A DNA stretch of 64,000 nt from Viridibacterium curvum (GCF_039544165.1 NZ_BAABLD010000008.1:558001-622000), one strand, 5' to 3'. Positions 1-9,191 are shown, counted from the stretch's first letter. The notes: generated by a model not told the origin, from the sequence alone. Numbers and translations: made by a program.

Positions 1-3000
1 CGGGCAGCTGGCGATAGTTGTTGAGCAGGCGCCCCGTACTCACTGCCGCCGTCATCATCGCCAGCACACCGGCGAGGACCATCAGCCTCAACAACCAGGG
101 CCGCAGCAAGTGCCACCACTCGACGAGCCAGCGGCGGCGCTCGGTCTTGCGCAGATTGTCTTCGGGCGACAGCTTGCGCTGTGCGAACAGCCCCAGACTC
201 TCCTGCGCGCTGGCGATGGGCACGGGCAGCTCGATATGCACGAGCTTGCGCAGGTACTTGTCGGCGTAGTCAGCCTCGGCCTTGTCGTTGGGCGGCTTGA
301 TGCTGGCTTTGACGCGTTCCATCGCCATGCCCAGCACAACGAAGCAGCGACCAACGTCCACGAGGTAGTTGGTCAGCTCCATGATGCTGTTGACGGTGTC
401 CGGATTGCAGCGGTCGATGTCGTCGATGAAGATCAGCAAACGGCCATCGAGCGCTTCGGTGAGCAGACAGAACTCGCGTCTGTAGTGTTCGACCGAGCCG
501 CTCGCCTCCTTGCCACCGTTGTCAGACTTCGCACCGAGCAGACTCTGCAGCGGCGCGAGGATCTGCAGCCCGTATACCGTCATGCCGCGTGTGAAGAGCA
601 GCGTGAACAGCCCCAGCAAGGGCACGATGAAGTGCTCAAGCGCCGGGAACAGCGGCTTGAGCGGAATCGACTCGGCCGCCTTGAGGATGGCCTCACGCTC
701 GCTGGGCCACAGCGGCCCGACGCGCTGCTCGATGGTGGCGATGAGCTGGGCGGGTTGCTTGAAGACGCAGCGATCCTCGTCGGCGATGTTGCGCTTGTCA
801 CCGCAGCGGCCACTGGGGGTGCCGCTGCCGGACTCCCACACCAGGGCGCTCTTCATGTAGTTGAACACTTCGGGCCGCACCGGCGAGCGCTGCGACAGCT
901 GCACGGCGGCCTTCACATTGCCCGCCGTCGACGTGCTCATGGGCGGCGCATCGCTGCCGTCGGGGTCAGCCGCTGCACTGCTGCTCGATGATTCAGCCGC
1001 CGTGCGCGTCAGCACGGGCTTGAGCTTGTCGAGGCTCTTGTCGGTGATGACCACGCGATCCCACTGCAGCAACTGATGCGCCGTCCACCACTTGAGGCGT
1101 TCGAGCGCATCGGACTGGCGCGAGAAGTCACCGAGCGCAACCAGAGCGAACAGCGGCACGGCGACGCAGACGAACTTGTAGAACGCGCTGCGGCCCCAGA
1201 TCAGGCGCGAGCGCACACGCAGCGCAGCCAGTGGCTGGCGGAAGAACTTCGGCACGGCCTGCCGGCGCACGACGTTGAACAGCGCGGTGAGCTGGCGCCC
1301 CTCCTGCTGGTGGTGCCAGGCATTGAACCAGGCTGTGCGATAACCCTTGGCCGCCATCTCGGTCTGCAGCATGCGCATCATCGACGACTTGCCACTGCCC
1401 CATTCGCCGGTGATCGCCACCGTGATGCGCGGCTCGGTCGCCGCGTTGCGCAGGAAGTCGGCCATCGCCTCGACGGCGGGGCGGTAGCCGAGCCGGTCCT
1501 GCTTCACGTCGGTCACGGGCTGATCCGAATCGAATGCTGCCGCCGCGCCTTCGCCCTCGTTGACCGAAGGCTGGCGGCTGCGCAGGTGGCGCGGCACCAG
1601 TACCGCCAGCGCGATGCCGCACGCAACGAACACCAGCCAGTACCACGGCGCGGGGTAGCGCACGTAGTCCGCCGCTTCACGCCAGTGCGCACCGCCGTCG
1701 CGGGTCAGCAGCACCGTGCCATAGGCACCCACCGCGCGCCCCGTGCGCCCGTCCGGATTCATGCCGATGTGCCACAGCCAGTTGCGCGTCGGCGTGCCCT
1801 GCTTCTGCCAGGTGGCGCCGCCATCACGCGTTGCGAGGATGCTTCCGTCATCACCGGCGATCCAGCCGCGTTGATGGTCAGCGAGAAACACCACGCCGGT
1901 CAGCCAGGCCTGCGTGCCGGTGTTGACGAGGCTGACAGTCTTGCCACCGTCGTCACTGCGCTCCGCATAGCCTTGCGGCCCGACCCGCCACTGGTATTTA
2001 CCATCGATGAAACGCGACGGCTGCACGCTACCCGTGCGCGCGACATCCGCCGGCAGGGTGTTGCGGGCCAGTACCGACCAGGTCTCACCCTCGTCACGGC
2101 TGCGCAGCTGCAGGTTGTTGGCTGTCAGCACGTCGATGTCGACGCTGCTGCCGACGCGCGCCCACAACAGGTTGGCGCCGGCGCCTGCGGTGATGCGCCG
2201 CCAGCCGCGTTCCAGATTGCCGCGCAGCACCGTGCCCTGATCGCCGACGATGAGGCAGTCATCCAGCGCGTCGTCGCATTGCAGGGCATGCAGGTCGCCG
2301 CCGACAGCCGTCGCGTCCTGCCAGCTGCGCCCGCCGTCGCGGCTGCTGCGGATCATGCCGCGCTCGCCACTGAGCACAATGCGCTGCCCATCGGCCGACA
2401 CCTGCAGCGCCAGCGCGCGGAAGTCCGGCCACTCGGCGAGCACCTGGGTCTCGCGTGGCTGACCACGTTCGCGGCTCAAGCGGCTGCCGGCCCCGGCGGG
2501 CTCGATGAACCAGGATTCCTTGCCGCCATTGCGCAGCAAACCGCGCGCATTGCCACGCAGGGCCAGCGCATTGCGATCACTGCCCAGCGCCGGTGCCGCA
2601 TCAAGCATCGACAGGCTGCCCAGCGAGCTGGCCGACCAGCTGCGCCCACCGTCCTGCGAGACGCGCGCGGCGCCCGACGACTGCGCGGGCAGCACCCAGC
2701 CGCGCTTGCCGTCTGCCGAGAAGACGACGCCACCAAAATGCGTCTCTGCGCCGACGTTCACTACGGTCCAGCTCTCGCCACCGTCTTCGGTCTTCAGCAC
2801 GGCGCCGTTCCCACCTACGGCCCAGCCCAGCTGCGCGTCGATGAAGTACACGCCGCTCAGGTCCGCCGTCAGCGGGTCCTTCGGTTCGGGGCGCGGTGTG
2901 GCGCGTGGCTGTGGGCGTGCAGCCTGGCCTTTGTCAGCGACTGGCGCGCTCTTGCTGTCTGCCGCAGGTACCCTGCTCTCCGGCAGCACCGTCTGCTGAA

Positions 3001-3559
3001 CCTGCTGGTTCTGGTACGACTGGTTTTGCGACGGCAGTTTGTCGCTTGGCGCAGCCTTGGACTGCGAGGTGTAGGCCTGCTTGATGTCGGGGCCGTCAAA
3101 GGCCTGTGCCGCACTGATCAGGTTGAAGCTGGTAGTCCGCGGCTTGGGCGGCTCCGGATGCTGCTGCGTCCAGTGCTCGCCGCCATCCGTCGAGTGCAGG
3201 ATCAGACCGCCTTCGCCCACCGCCCACAGCTGGCTGGTACCGGGCAAGCGGTATACGTCGCGCAGGTGGCCACGGATGATCTGCCGCTTGAAAGCGTTGC
3301 GCTCCAGCGGCCAGGCCCACCAGCCGGGATTACCGACGTCCCAGTTGCCGACCGGGCGCAGCATGTCGGGGTGCGGTGCCTGACGGATCGCGAAAGCCGT
3401 CGCCACAGCCAGCAGCACGAGGCTCAACACAATGCCCACCAGCGGCGCGTTGCGGTAGGCGGGTGACTGCGCGCCGTCCGGCGCGGGTGCGCCGCGCGGC
3501 GCGTCGCCACCTTTCTCCTGCGGACGTTCCGGACTGCTACCCCCCTGCATCTCGACCAT
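1..3559 (-). CDS. Membrane-anchored YCF48/BNR propeller fused to KAP P-loop NTPase (3' end outside window)
   Basis: One uninterrupted frame of about 1186 codons from an ATG at 3559 (AGAGG ribosome site just upstream) runs off the left edge without a stop. Seen: a Pro/Gly-rich cytoplasmic tail; a membrane segment at residues 40-58; about nine YCF48/BNR-type repeats of the form GxxGxVLxTxDGGxxW between residues 75 and 620; a second membrane segment near 635-650; then a KAP-type NTPase with Walker A GEWGSGKS near 717-724, Walker B IFIDDID near 1043-1049 and the downstream KYLRKLVHIELP stretch typical of KAP proteins. Hydrophobic segments near 795 and 980 lie between the Walker motifs, as KAP families often show, and another lies near 1160. 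KAP NTPases are membrane-linked P-loop ATPases, some tied to phage exclusion; YCF48 repeats form beta-propellers. Inference: a periplasmic sensor propeller controls a cytoplasmic ATPase. The actual role is unknown. Confidence 0.85.
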   Translation of the reverse strand, partial: MVEMQGGSSPERPQEKGGDAPRGAPAPDGAQSPAYRNAPLVGIVLSLVLLAVATAFAIRQAPHPDMLRPVGNWDVGNPGWWAWPLERNAFKRQIIRGHLRDVYRLPGTSQLWAVGEGGLILHSTDGGEHWTQQHPEPPKPRTTSFNLISAAQAFDGPDIKQAYTSQSKAAPSDKLPSQNQSYQNQQVQQTVLPESRVPAADSKSAPVADKGQAARPQPRATPRPEPKDPLTADLSGVYFIDAQLGWAVGGNGAVLKTEDGGESWTVVNVGAETHFGGVVFSADGKRGWVLPAQSSGAARVSQDGGRSWSASSLGSLSMLDAAPALGSDRNALALRGNARGLLRNGGKESWFIEPAGAGSRLSRERGQPRETQVLAEWPDFRALALQVSADGQRIVLSGERGMIRSSRDGGRSWQDATAVGGDLHALQCDDALDDCLIVGDQGTVLRGNLERGWRRITAGAGANLLWARVGSSVDIDVLTANNLQLRSRDEGETWSVLARNTLPADVARTGSVQPSRFIDGKYQWRVGPQGYAERSDDGGKTVSLVNTGTQAWLTGVVFLADHQRGWIAGDDGSILATRDGGATWQKQGTPTRNWLWHIGMNPDGRTGRAVGAYGTVLLTRDGGAHWREAADYVRYPAPWYWLVFVACGIALAVLVPRHLRSRQPSVNEGEGAAAAFDSDQPVTDVKQDRLGYRPAVEAMADFLRNAATEPRITVAITGEWGSGKSSMMRMLQTEMAAKGYRTAWFNAWHHQQEGRQLTALFNVVRRQAVPKFFRQPLAALRVRSRLIWGRSAFYKFVCVAVPLFALVALGDFSRQSDALERLKWWTAHQLLQWDRVVITDKSLDKLKPVLTRTAAESSSSSAAADPDGSDAPPMSTSTAGNVKAAVQLSQRSPVRPEVFNYMKSALVWESGSGTPSGRCGDKRNIADEDRCVFKQPAQLIATIEQRVGPLWPSEREAILKAAESIPLKPLFPALEHFIVPLLGLFTLLFTRGMTVYGLQILAPLQSLLGAKSDNGGKEASGSVEHYRREFCLLTEALDGRLLIFIDDIDRCNPDTVNSIMELTNYLVDVGRCFVVLGMAMERVKASIKPPNDKAEADYADKYLRKLVHIELPVPIASAQESLGLFAQRKLSPEDNLRKTERRRWLVEWWHLLRPWLLRLMVLAGVLAMMTAAVSTGRLLNNYRQLP

Positions 3560-3763
3560 CGCCGACCTCTCTGGAGTTCTTACCGCCGTCTCGCGCAGCG
3601 GAATGGCTGGATGCTAGGTGGCCGTGGCGGCGCTTTCAAGCGCCCATTCGGGGCTGCAAGGACACAGATCCTCACAGTCGTCACTCAAGCGGCATGTATT
3701 TCAGGTCGTTACCGTCTTCAGAAAGCCATTTTCGGCTCTCCCAGCCCTTTCACCGGAGGCACC

Positions 3764-5392
3764 ATGTTCTCCCAATGGTCCGTTGCCAAGCGCTTAGGCG
3801 CTCTCGTGGCTGCCCTGCTTGCCTGCCAGCTGTTCATCGCGTTGATGGGCATGCGCAGCAGTGGGGAGATGCTCGATCGTTTCTCGACCACCTACCAGGA
3901 TCGCGTGATTCCGCTGGATCAGCTCAAACGTGTTTCGGACGCCTATGCCGTCGATATCGTCGATGCCACCCACAAGGTTCGCGATGGCGCGCTGACGCCT
4001 GCAGAGGGCTTGCAAAGTGTGGCCCGGGCTCGTGAAGCCGTCAGCAAGAACTGGCAGGCCTACACGGCAACCTATCTCACCGACGAAGAAAAGCAGCTTG
4101 TGGTGCAAGCCACGGCCCGTCTTGGCGCAGCAGACAACGCCACCGCCAAGGCAGAGGCCCTGATGCGTGCCGACAACAAGGACGGCTTGCGCAGCTTTGC
4201 GGCCACCGAGATGTACCCTGCCATCGACCCGCTCACCGCAGCCATCTCTTCACTGATGGATCTGCAGCTGCGTGTCGCCGGCGAAGAGTTCGCGCAAGCA
4301 CAGGTGGCCCGCCGCAACAGCCTGGTACTCAATGCGGGCGTCCTGCTCGTGGCCATCGCGCTGGGCTCCGGGCTGGCGTACAAGATCATCCACCACCTGC
4401 TGCACGCACTGGGCGCAGAGCCGGACGAAGTGTCACGCGTGGCGAGCCGCGTCGCGGCAGGCGATCTCAGCGGCAATGTGAGCGTGCGCACGGGCTATGA
4501 AAACAGCGTGATGGGAGCCATGGCCAGCATGCATCGCAACCTGCGTGATCTCGCGACCGACCTGAATCAGAGCGCCAGCGAGGTCACCGCATCCAGCCAC
4601 GAGCTTTCTGCGGCGGCACAGCAGGTGGCCAAGGGCTCCGAAGGGCAAGCAGATGCCGCGTCCGCCATTGCCGCAGTCGTCGAACAGATGGCCGTCAGCA
4701 TCGAGACGATCTCTGCGCACTCCTCGACAGCGAGCGACACCGCGATGCGCTCCCACCAGACGGCTGCCGGCACAACCGAAGGCGTCCGGGCCACCGTGGC
4801 AGACGTCAACCGGATCGCCGGGACTGTCGCCGCCTCGGCTGAAACCATCACCCGCCTCACCGAACAGAGCCAGCAGATTGCTTCCGTCGTGTCGGTCATT
4901 CGCGAGGTCGCGGACCAGACCAACCTCCTGGCGCTCAACGCCGCTATCGAGGCGGCACGGGCCGGAGAGCAGGGCCGTGGATTTGCCGTAGTGGCTGACG
5001 AAGTACGCAAACTTGCAGAACGCACCAGCGCCTCGACGGGTGAAATCACGCAAGTGGTGGCTGCCATCCAGGACGCAGGCGCCCGCGCGCGCATCCACAT
5101 TGATGACGCCAGCACTCTGGCTGGTGAAGGCGCCAAACGGGCCGGAGCTGCCAGTGAAGCCATTCACAGCATCCAGTGCGGCGCCGAAGAGGTCGCTCAA
5201 CTGGTGCGCGACATTTCCGAGAGTCTGGCGGAACAGAAACTCGCCAGCACCGAAATCGCCAACCGCGTCGAAGTCGTCTCGCAGATGACCGAGGAAAACA
5301 GCCAGGCGGCAGGCAGCGTCTCGACGACAGCACGCACGCTCAGCGCCCAGGCCCAACGCCTGCAAGCCGCAGCACAACGTTTCCGGCTTTGA
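3764..5392 (+). CDS. Methyl-accepting chemotaxis protein
   Basis: A 542-residue chemoreceptor. The start at 3764 is chosen for the CGGAGG ribosome site at 3754-3759 and because it places the first membrane helix (residues about 10-30) at the N-terminus. A periplasmic four-helix-type sensor region (about 31-184) is followed by a second helix (185-207), a HAMP linker (208-260) and a cytoplasmic coiled coil. The signalling tip is intact around residues 380-422 (DQTNLLALNAAIEAARAGE, then GRGFAVVADEVRKLAERT). It would relay ligand signals to CheA/CheW. No other chemotaxis genes are nearby, so it is an orphan receptor; the ligand cannot be told. It is transcribed divergently from the KAP fusion gene. 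Confidence 0.95.
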   Translation: MFSQWSVAKRLGALVAALLACQLFIALMGMRSSGEMLDRFSTTYQDRVIPLDQLKRVSDAYAVDIVDATHKVRDGALTPAEGLQSVARAREAVSKNWQAYTATYLTDEEKQLVVQATARLGAADNATAKAEALMRADNKDGLRSFAATEMYPAIDPLTAAISSLMDLQLRVAGEEFAQAQVARRNSLVLNAGVLLVAIALGSGLAYKIIHHLLHALGAEPDEVSRVASRVAAGDLSGNVSVRTGYENSVMGAMASMHRNLRDLATDLNQSASEVTASSHELSAAAQQVAKGSEGQADAASAIAAVVEQMAVSIETISAHSSTASDTAMRSHQTAAGTTEGVRATVADVNRIAGTVAASAETITRLTEQSQQIASVVSVIREVADQTNLLALNAAIEAARAGEQGRGFAVVADEVRKLAERTSASTGEITQVVAAIQDAGARARIHIDDASTLAGEGAKRAGAASEAIHSIQCGAEEVAQLVRDISESLAEQKLASTEIANRVEVVSQMTEENSQAAGSVSTTARTLSAQAQRLQAAAQRFRL

Positions 5393-5564
5393 CGCCGGGC
5401 TCGGCGGCCCGTGCCAGGGAAGTCCGCGCGTCATATGCCACGCCTCACCTGCCGCGCGCCATGACCGCCCTCCCGGCGCAAACAATCACTTACACAATCG
5501 CTGAGACGGTGCGCTGACGAAGCCGCCAGAATGCGGGCTCTCTCACTGCCGCAGGTTTCTCACC

Positions 5565-6368
5565 ATGTTGCGATCCCGACTCCGCCTGCACGCAATGGCG
5601 GCGGCGCTGTTCATGCTCCCCCTTGCCCAGATCCACGCCCAGGAAATTCCCGGCGATGGCGGTGGTCGCGCCGGCCTCGACCTGGGTGGCGGCGTGGGGC
5701 TGCGGCCGCGCTACGAGGGCAGTGACGAACACGCCCTGCGCGCGCTACCGATCATCAGGGCCTATGCGAACAGCCCCGTCGGCCGCTTCGGCCTGGGCGA
5801 AGGTGGCCTCAACTGGTCGGTCCGCCCCGCCGAGGGGCTGAATCTGGGCCTGTCGCTCGGCTACCAGCGCGGCCGCAAGGAATCCGCCAGCCAGGAACTT
5901 CGCGGCCTTGGCGACGTGAAAGGCGGCACCGAGGTCGGCGCATTCGGCAACTACCGCATCGGGCGCGCCTTCGTGCGGGCAGGCGCCAAGACCCTCACCA
6001 CTGGCACAGGCAAGACAGGCACCACGGCAGAGCTGGGGCTGGGCTACCTGTTCAGGCTCAACGACAAGCTGGCGCTGATCCCTTCGGCCGATGTCGTCTG
6101 GGCCAACGACAAGTACATGCAACGCTACTTCGGCGTCAGCAGCGAACAGTCACTGAACTCCGGCCTGCCGGTCTACACCGCAGGCAGCGGGCTCAAGAGT
6201 GCGGGCGTGGGCCTGATGCTGCGTTACCGCGTGACCGACGCCGTGAATGTCTTTGCGCTGGCGCGCGAGAGCGTGCTGCTCGGCGACGCCGCCGACAGCC
6301 CCGTCACGCGCAATCGCAGCCAGCCGCAGCTGATGCTCGGCGCGAGCTATCGCTTCGAGCTGAAGTAA
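5565..6368 (+). CDS. MipA/OmpV family outer-membrane protein
   Basis: 267 residues with a Sec signal peptide (about 1-27, cleavage near IHAQ-EIPG). After the signal come features of the MipA/OmpV family: a Gly-rich first strand followed by RPRYEGSD, alternating beta-strand composition through the protein, and a terminal YRFELK strand as in outer-membrane barrels. The family scaffolds murein enzymes (MipA of E. coli links MltA and PBP1B) or acts as a porin-like barrel. The gene stands alone between the chemoreceptor and the convergent sheath gene. Family assignment is firm; the specific role is not. Confidence 0.85.
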   Translation: MLRSRLRLHAMAAALFMLPLAQIHAQEIPGDGGGRAGLDLGGGVGLRPRYEGSDEHALRALPIIRAYANSPVGRFGLGEGGLNWSVRPAEGLNLGLSLGYQRGRKESASQELRGLGDVKGGTEVGAFGNYRIGRAFVRAGAKTLTTGTGKTGTTAELGLGYLFRLNDKLALIPSADVVWANDKYMQRYFGVSSEQSLNSGLPVYTAGSGLKSAGVGLMLRYRVTDAVNVFALARESVLLGDAADSPVTRNRSQPQLMLGASYRFELK

Positions 6369-6392
6369 GCCCGCAACAACACGTGCATCGTG

Positions 6393-6456
6393 GCCGGTTG
6401 AGGGCGACCCTACGAAACCGGCACAACCAGCCCCTGCAGGTGCGGATTCATCCGCA
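6393..6456. terminator. Paired hairpins between convergent genes
   Basis: Two inverted repeats lie between the convergent mipA-like and sheath genes. The first pairs GCCGGTT (6393-6399) with AACCGGC (6416-6422) around an inner AGGG/CCCT; the second is TGCGGAT/ATCCGCA at 6441-6456. There is no T tract, so intrinsic termination is only a possibility. Confidence 0.4.
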
Positions 6457-6479
6457 CAACCACAGGTTGCAAACCGCTT

Positions 6480-7838
6480 CTAGCCCAGACCCGCCAGCGC
6501 ACTCGCCGGCTCGCTGATCGACTGGAAGCGCAACAGGGTCACCGCATTGCTGTTGCGGTGGCTCAGGAGAGGCATCAGGCCGGCTTCGAGCAAGGCGGTC
6601 GCGGCTGTTTCGCCGAGGTAGCGCTCGGCGCAAGCCTGCAACTCGCGCTCGCCGTCGCGCGTAAAGACCCAGGCCGGCAGGTCGCCGAGCTCACGCTCGT
6701 CGCCGGGTGAAAAGTCCCAGCCGCTCGCCGCGAACGCGCGGCCGATGAGCAGGGTCGCGCCCAGCGAACCAGCCCCCCACAGCAGGTGTTCATGCTCGGG
6801 CTCGCCACTACCGAGCTCTTCGAACGCGAAAGACTCGATCGCATCACTGCCCTTGCCATAGGGCAGGCGCAGCAACAGGCGCGGCGCGGTGAGGCCGATC
6901 CACGGTGCCGCCTGGCTTCGGCGCAGGGCACGCCAGCCGTTCAGCGTGGCATCGTCCTCCTCGCCAACCAGCGCCATGTCACCCGCCGCGATGAAGGGGC
7001 CGCCTGCTTGCGAAGCGATGAGGCCCAACGCCGCCAGCAAACCAATGTCCAGGTCTGAGGGGCCAAACTTGTAGAGCCCTGCCAGCAGCGACCAGGGCTC
7101 ACCATCGGGCGCGCTGCGCCAGCGGTCGGCCAGTGCCGCATGCAGGCCACTTTGTGCCAGCTGGCCACCGGCATTGACAATGTCGGCGAGCAATTCGTCG
7201 CGCGTCACGTCGAAGAGGTGCAGCTGCAGGTTCTCGTCGAGCTCCAGCTCGCGCAGCAACCACTGCACGCCGCGCCAGTTGGCCTCCAGCGACTGAAAGG
7301 CCGGGTCGTGCAGCACCGCCCGCATCTGCTCGGCAATCGCCGCATCGACGGCGGCGGTGTAGGCACGTGTCTCGGAGGTGGTGTCGGGCAGGATGTGCGG
7401 CGCCACCACACTGCGGATCAGCGTATCGAGCGGGCTGGCGGGCTTGCTGCTCGTGCTGGCGGCAGGCGCTGCGTTGCCGCCAAGCAGCCCACCGAGCAGG
7501 TCGCTGGCAGCCGAGGGAGGCTGGCTGCGTGCCTCGCGCAGGGCCTGGAACAGCGGCAGACGCTGATAGAGCGCGTCCGGGTGGAAGTCGTCGATGTTCG
7601 CAAACTGCACGCTGCCGGCGGCGAGCGTGGCGCGCGGCGCAAGGCGCGCCAGCAGATTGTCGAAGTTGTCGATGTCGACCTTGCAAGTCTTGCGCTGCGC
7701 CAGCGGCGTGCGTTCGCCCGCTGGCAAACCACTGAAATCGCCCAACAGCAGGATGCGCAGCGGGCCTTCCTCACGACGTTCAGCCTGCGCCGCCTTGCGG
7801 CCGGGGCCGGTGGTGAACTCGAACTGCATGCCTGCCAT
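6480..7838 (-). CDS. Fused type VI secretion contractile sheath protein (TssB-TssC)
   Basis: 452 residues. The start at 7838 is chosen because of the AGAGGAGAG ribosome site directly upstream. The N-terminal third resembles TssB/VipA: LRILLLGDFSG near residue 24, then VDIDNFDNLLARLAP near 48-62. After an Ala/Ser-rich linker (about 115-130), the rest resembles TssC/VipB/EvpB: residues near 180-205 read PAFQSLEANWRGVQWLL, and the C-terminus has the GWDFSPGDERELGDLP and LLSHRNSNAVT stretches that match the end of TssC. TssB and TssC are normally separate proteins of about 165 and 490 residues that co-assemble into the sheath; here both are reduced and joined. No ClpV, Hcp, TssE or baseplate gene is in this window. 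It follows the methyltransferase gene at 127 bp on the same strand, so the two could be co-transcribed. Confidence 0.75.
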   Translation of the reverse strand: MAGMQFEFTTGPGRKAAQAERREEGPLRILLLGDFSGLPAGERTPLAQRKTCKVDIDNFDNLLARLAPRATLAAGSVQFANIDDFHPDALYQRLPLFQALREARSQPPSAASDLLGGLLGGNAAPAASTSSKPASPLDTLIRSVVAPHILPDTTSETRAYTAAVDAAIAEQMRAVLHDPAFQSLEANWRGVQWLLRELELDENLQLHLFDVTRDELLADIVNAGGQLAQSGLHAALADRWRSAPDGEPWSLLAGLYKFGPSDLDIGLLAALGLIASQAGGPFIAAGDMALVGEEDDATLNGWRALRRSQAAPWIGLTAPRLLLRLPYGKGSDAIESFAFEELGSGEPEHEHLLWGAGSLGATLLIGRAFAASGWDFSPGDERELGDLPAWVFTRDGERELQACAERYLGETAATALLEAGLMPLLSHRNSNAVTLLRFQSISEPASALAGLG

Positions 7839-7965
7839 CACGCTCTCCTCTGCTGTGGGTTGTCGGGTTGGGGCGAGTATGGCATCGGTGTGCCGGATCT
7901 GCGCAGCGCTGCCGCACCTCTGTCCGGCATTGGCCTGCCCCACAGACAGCCGACTGATGCAGAGG

Positions 7966-9090
7966 CTATGCGCTGGCGCGCAGGAAGTTGGCCGGCAGGA
8001 AGCAGGTCTCCAGCGCACGCTGCGAGAACAGGTAGCGCCCGTCGCACACGAAGCCGAGCTCCTCCCAGTCCACGCGATTGAGCGCAGCAGCGAGTTGCGC
8101 CACGTCGGCCTTCTCATCGTGCGGGAAGATCGCCAGCACCGAGCCGTCGTAGTCGGTGCAGGGATGCGTGAAGAAGGGGTCGGCGCGACGCGTCTTGCAG
8201 TTGACGTAGATGCGCGGCGCGTCGCTTTTGAAATGGTCGCGCCCCCACATCCACCAGTTGCGTTCGTCAAAGCGGCGGATGCGGCGATTGAGCAGCGCAT
8301 CCTTGTGCGCGTCGAGATGCGGATGCTGCTGCGCGTAGATCATGCGCCGCGTGCGGCCATCGTCGCGCGTCTTCGAGCAGACGAACTCGCGATTGCCTTC
8401 AGGGTGCGCGAACACGCTGTCCAGCCCTGACACTGCGCCGACGCGCACCGCGAACAGTGACGAGAAGGCGCGATTGAAATCCCCGCTCAGGAAAACCAGT
8501 TGTCCGTTGTGGCAATCGAAGCGACGCCCATCGGCCATGCGCCGGTCAAAGCGCCCCAGCTCGAAGCGGAAGATGCAGCAGTTGGGCACGGCGCCCTCGA
8601 AGATGCGCGCGTCGCCCAGGTCAATGAAGTGCGTGATCGTGCCCTGCTGGAACAGCCACTCATTCATCTTGCGCGCGCCCGTGGCCTTGATGAAATCGCG
8701 CGGCACGATGAAGATCAGTTCGCCGCCCGGTGCCAGATGCTGGATGCACTTCTCGATGAAGAAGAGATAGAGGTTGCTGCGCGCGTCGAAGCGGCGCATG
8801 TCGAGCTTGTTGCGCGTAGCCTCGGGGATGTCCTGGAAGCGCACATAGGGCGGATTGCCGATGATGCTGTCGAAGCGCTGCTCTTCGAGCGGGTAGTCGA
8901 AGAAGTCCATGACGCGCGCGATCTTCGGCGCAACACGCGCGTCGTACTCGATCGCCACGCAATCGGGCATCTGCAGCGCAAACGCGCCGTCGCCGCAGGA
9001 GGGTTCGAGCACGCGGCCACGGTTGCGGCGCAGCGCCAGCATCTGCTGCACGACGGCCGGCGGCGTGAAGACCTGGCCGAGGTTGTCCAC
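7966..9090 (-). CDS. N6-adenine DNA methyltransferase (NPPY type), orphan
   Basis: Read from a GTG at 9090, giving 374 residues starting (V/M)DNLGQVFTPP, the usual N-terminus of this family; upstream in-frame codons run through an intergenic repeat (9108-9191) and are unlikely to be coding. AdoMet motif I is VLEPSCGDGAF (about residues 26-36), and catalytic motif IV NPPY follows at about 78-81, so it should methylate adenine N6. The C-terminal half (RRIRRFDERNWWMWGRDH and following) looks like the target-recognition part of Eco57I/TaqI-type enzymes. No PD-ExK nuclease motif or neighbouring restriction gene was seen. It lies between the S4 gene and the sheath fusion on the same strand. Function is clear at the family level; the target sequence is unknown. 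Confidence 0.85.
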   Translation of the reverse strand: MDNLGQVFTPPAVVQQMLALRRNRGRVLEPSCGDGAFALQMPDCVAIEYDARVAPKIARVMDFFDYPLEEQRFDSIIGNPPYVRFQDIPEATRNKLDMRRFDARSNLYLFFIEKCIQHLAPGGELIFIVPRDFIKATGARKMNEWLFQQGTITHFIDLGDARIFEGAVPNCCIFRFELGRFDRRMADGRRFDCHNGQLVFLSGDFNRAFSSLFAVRVGAVSGLDSVFAHPEGNREFVCSKTRDDGRTRRMIYAQQHPHLDAHKDALLNRRIRRFDERNWWMWGRDHFKSDAPRIYVNCKTRRADPFFTHPCTDYDGSVLAIFPHDEKADVAQLAAALNRVDWEELGFVCDGRYLFSQRALETCFLPANFLRASA

Positions 9091-9107
9091 GTCGAGCTGG
9101 CGAGGTC

Positions 9108-9191
9108 GTAGCCCGGATGCAGCGGAGCGCAATCCGGGATCCAGCGCGACGATTCCCCCGGATTCCGGCACAAGGCCTGCATCCGGGCTAC
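9108..9191. repeat. Intergenic inverted repeat with GTAGCCCGGATGC ends
   Basis: GTAGCCCGGATGC at 9108-9120 is mirrored by GCATCCGGGCTAC at 9179-9191, with GCAATCCGGGAT and CCCGGATTCCGG inside. Similar elements are common between genes in beta- and gammaproteobacteria. The right end contains the stop codon of the S4-domain gene (9188-9190), so the element may have replaced that gene's natural end and moved in close to the methyltransferase start. Confidence 0.75.

Noticed and set aside
1076..3466. A 796-codon plus-strand open frame, and a 293-codon one at 110-991
   Set aside because: Antisense to the KAP/YCF48 gene; the products are low-complexity Arg/Ala/Leu/Gln sequence, while the minus frame carries clear Walker motifs and repeats.
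3540..3545. Six-base G run right after the start of the KAP fusion gene as a phase-variation tract
   Set aside because: Too short to be convincing, and the preceding ATG and following frame are consistent.
7839..8300. N-terminal extension of the sheath fusion in the same frame
   Set aside because: Overlaps the methyltransferase gene on the same strand in another frame, has shadow composition, and a strong ribosome site supports the start at 7838.
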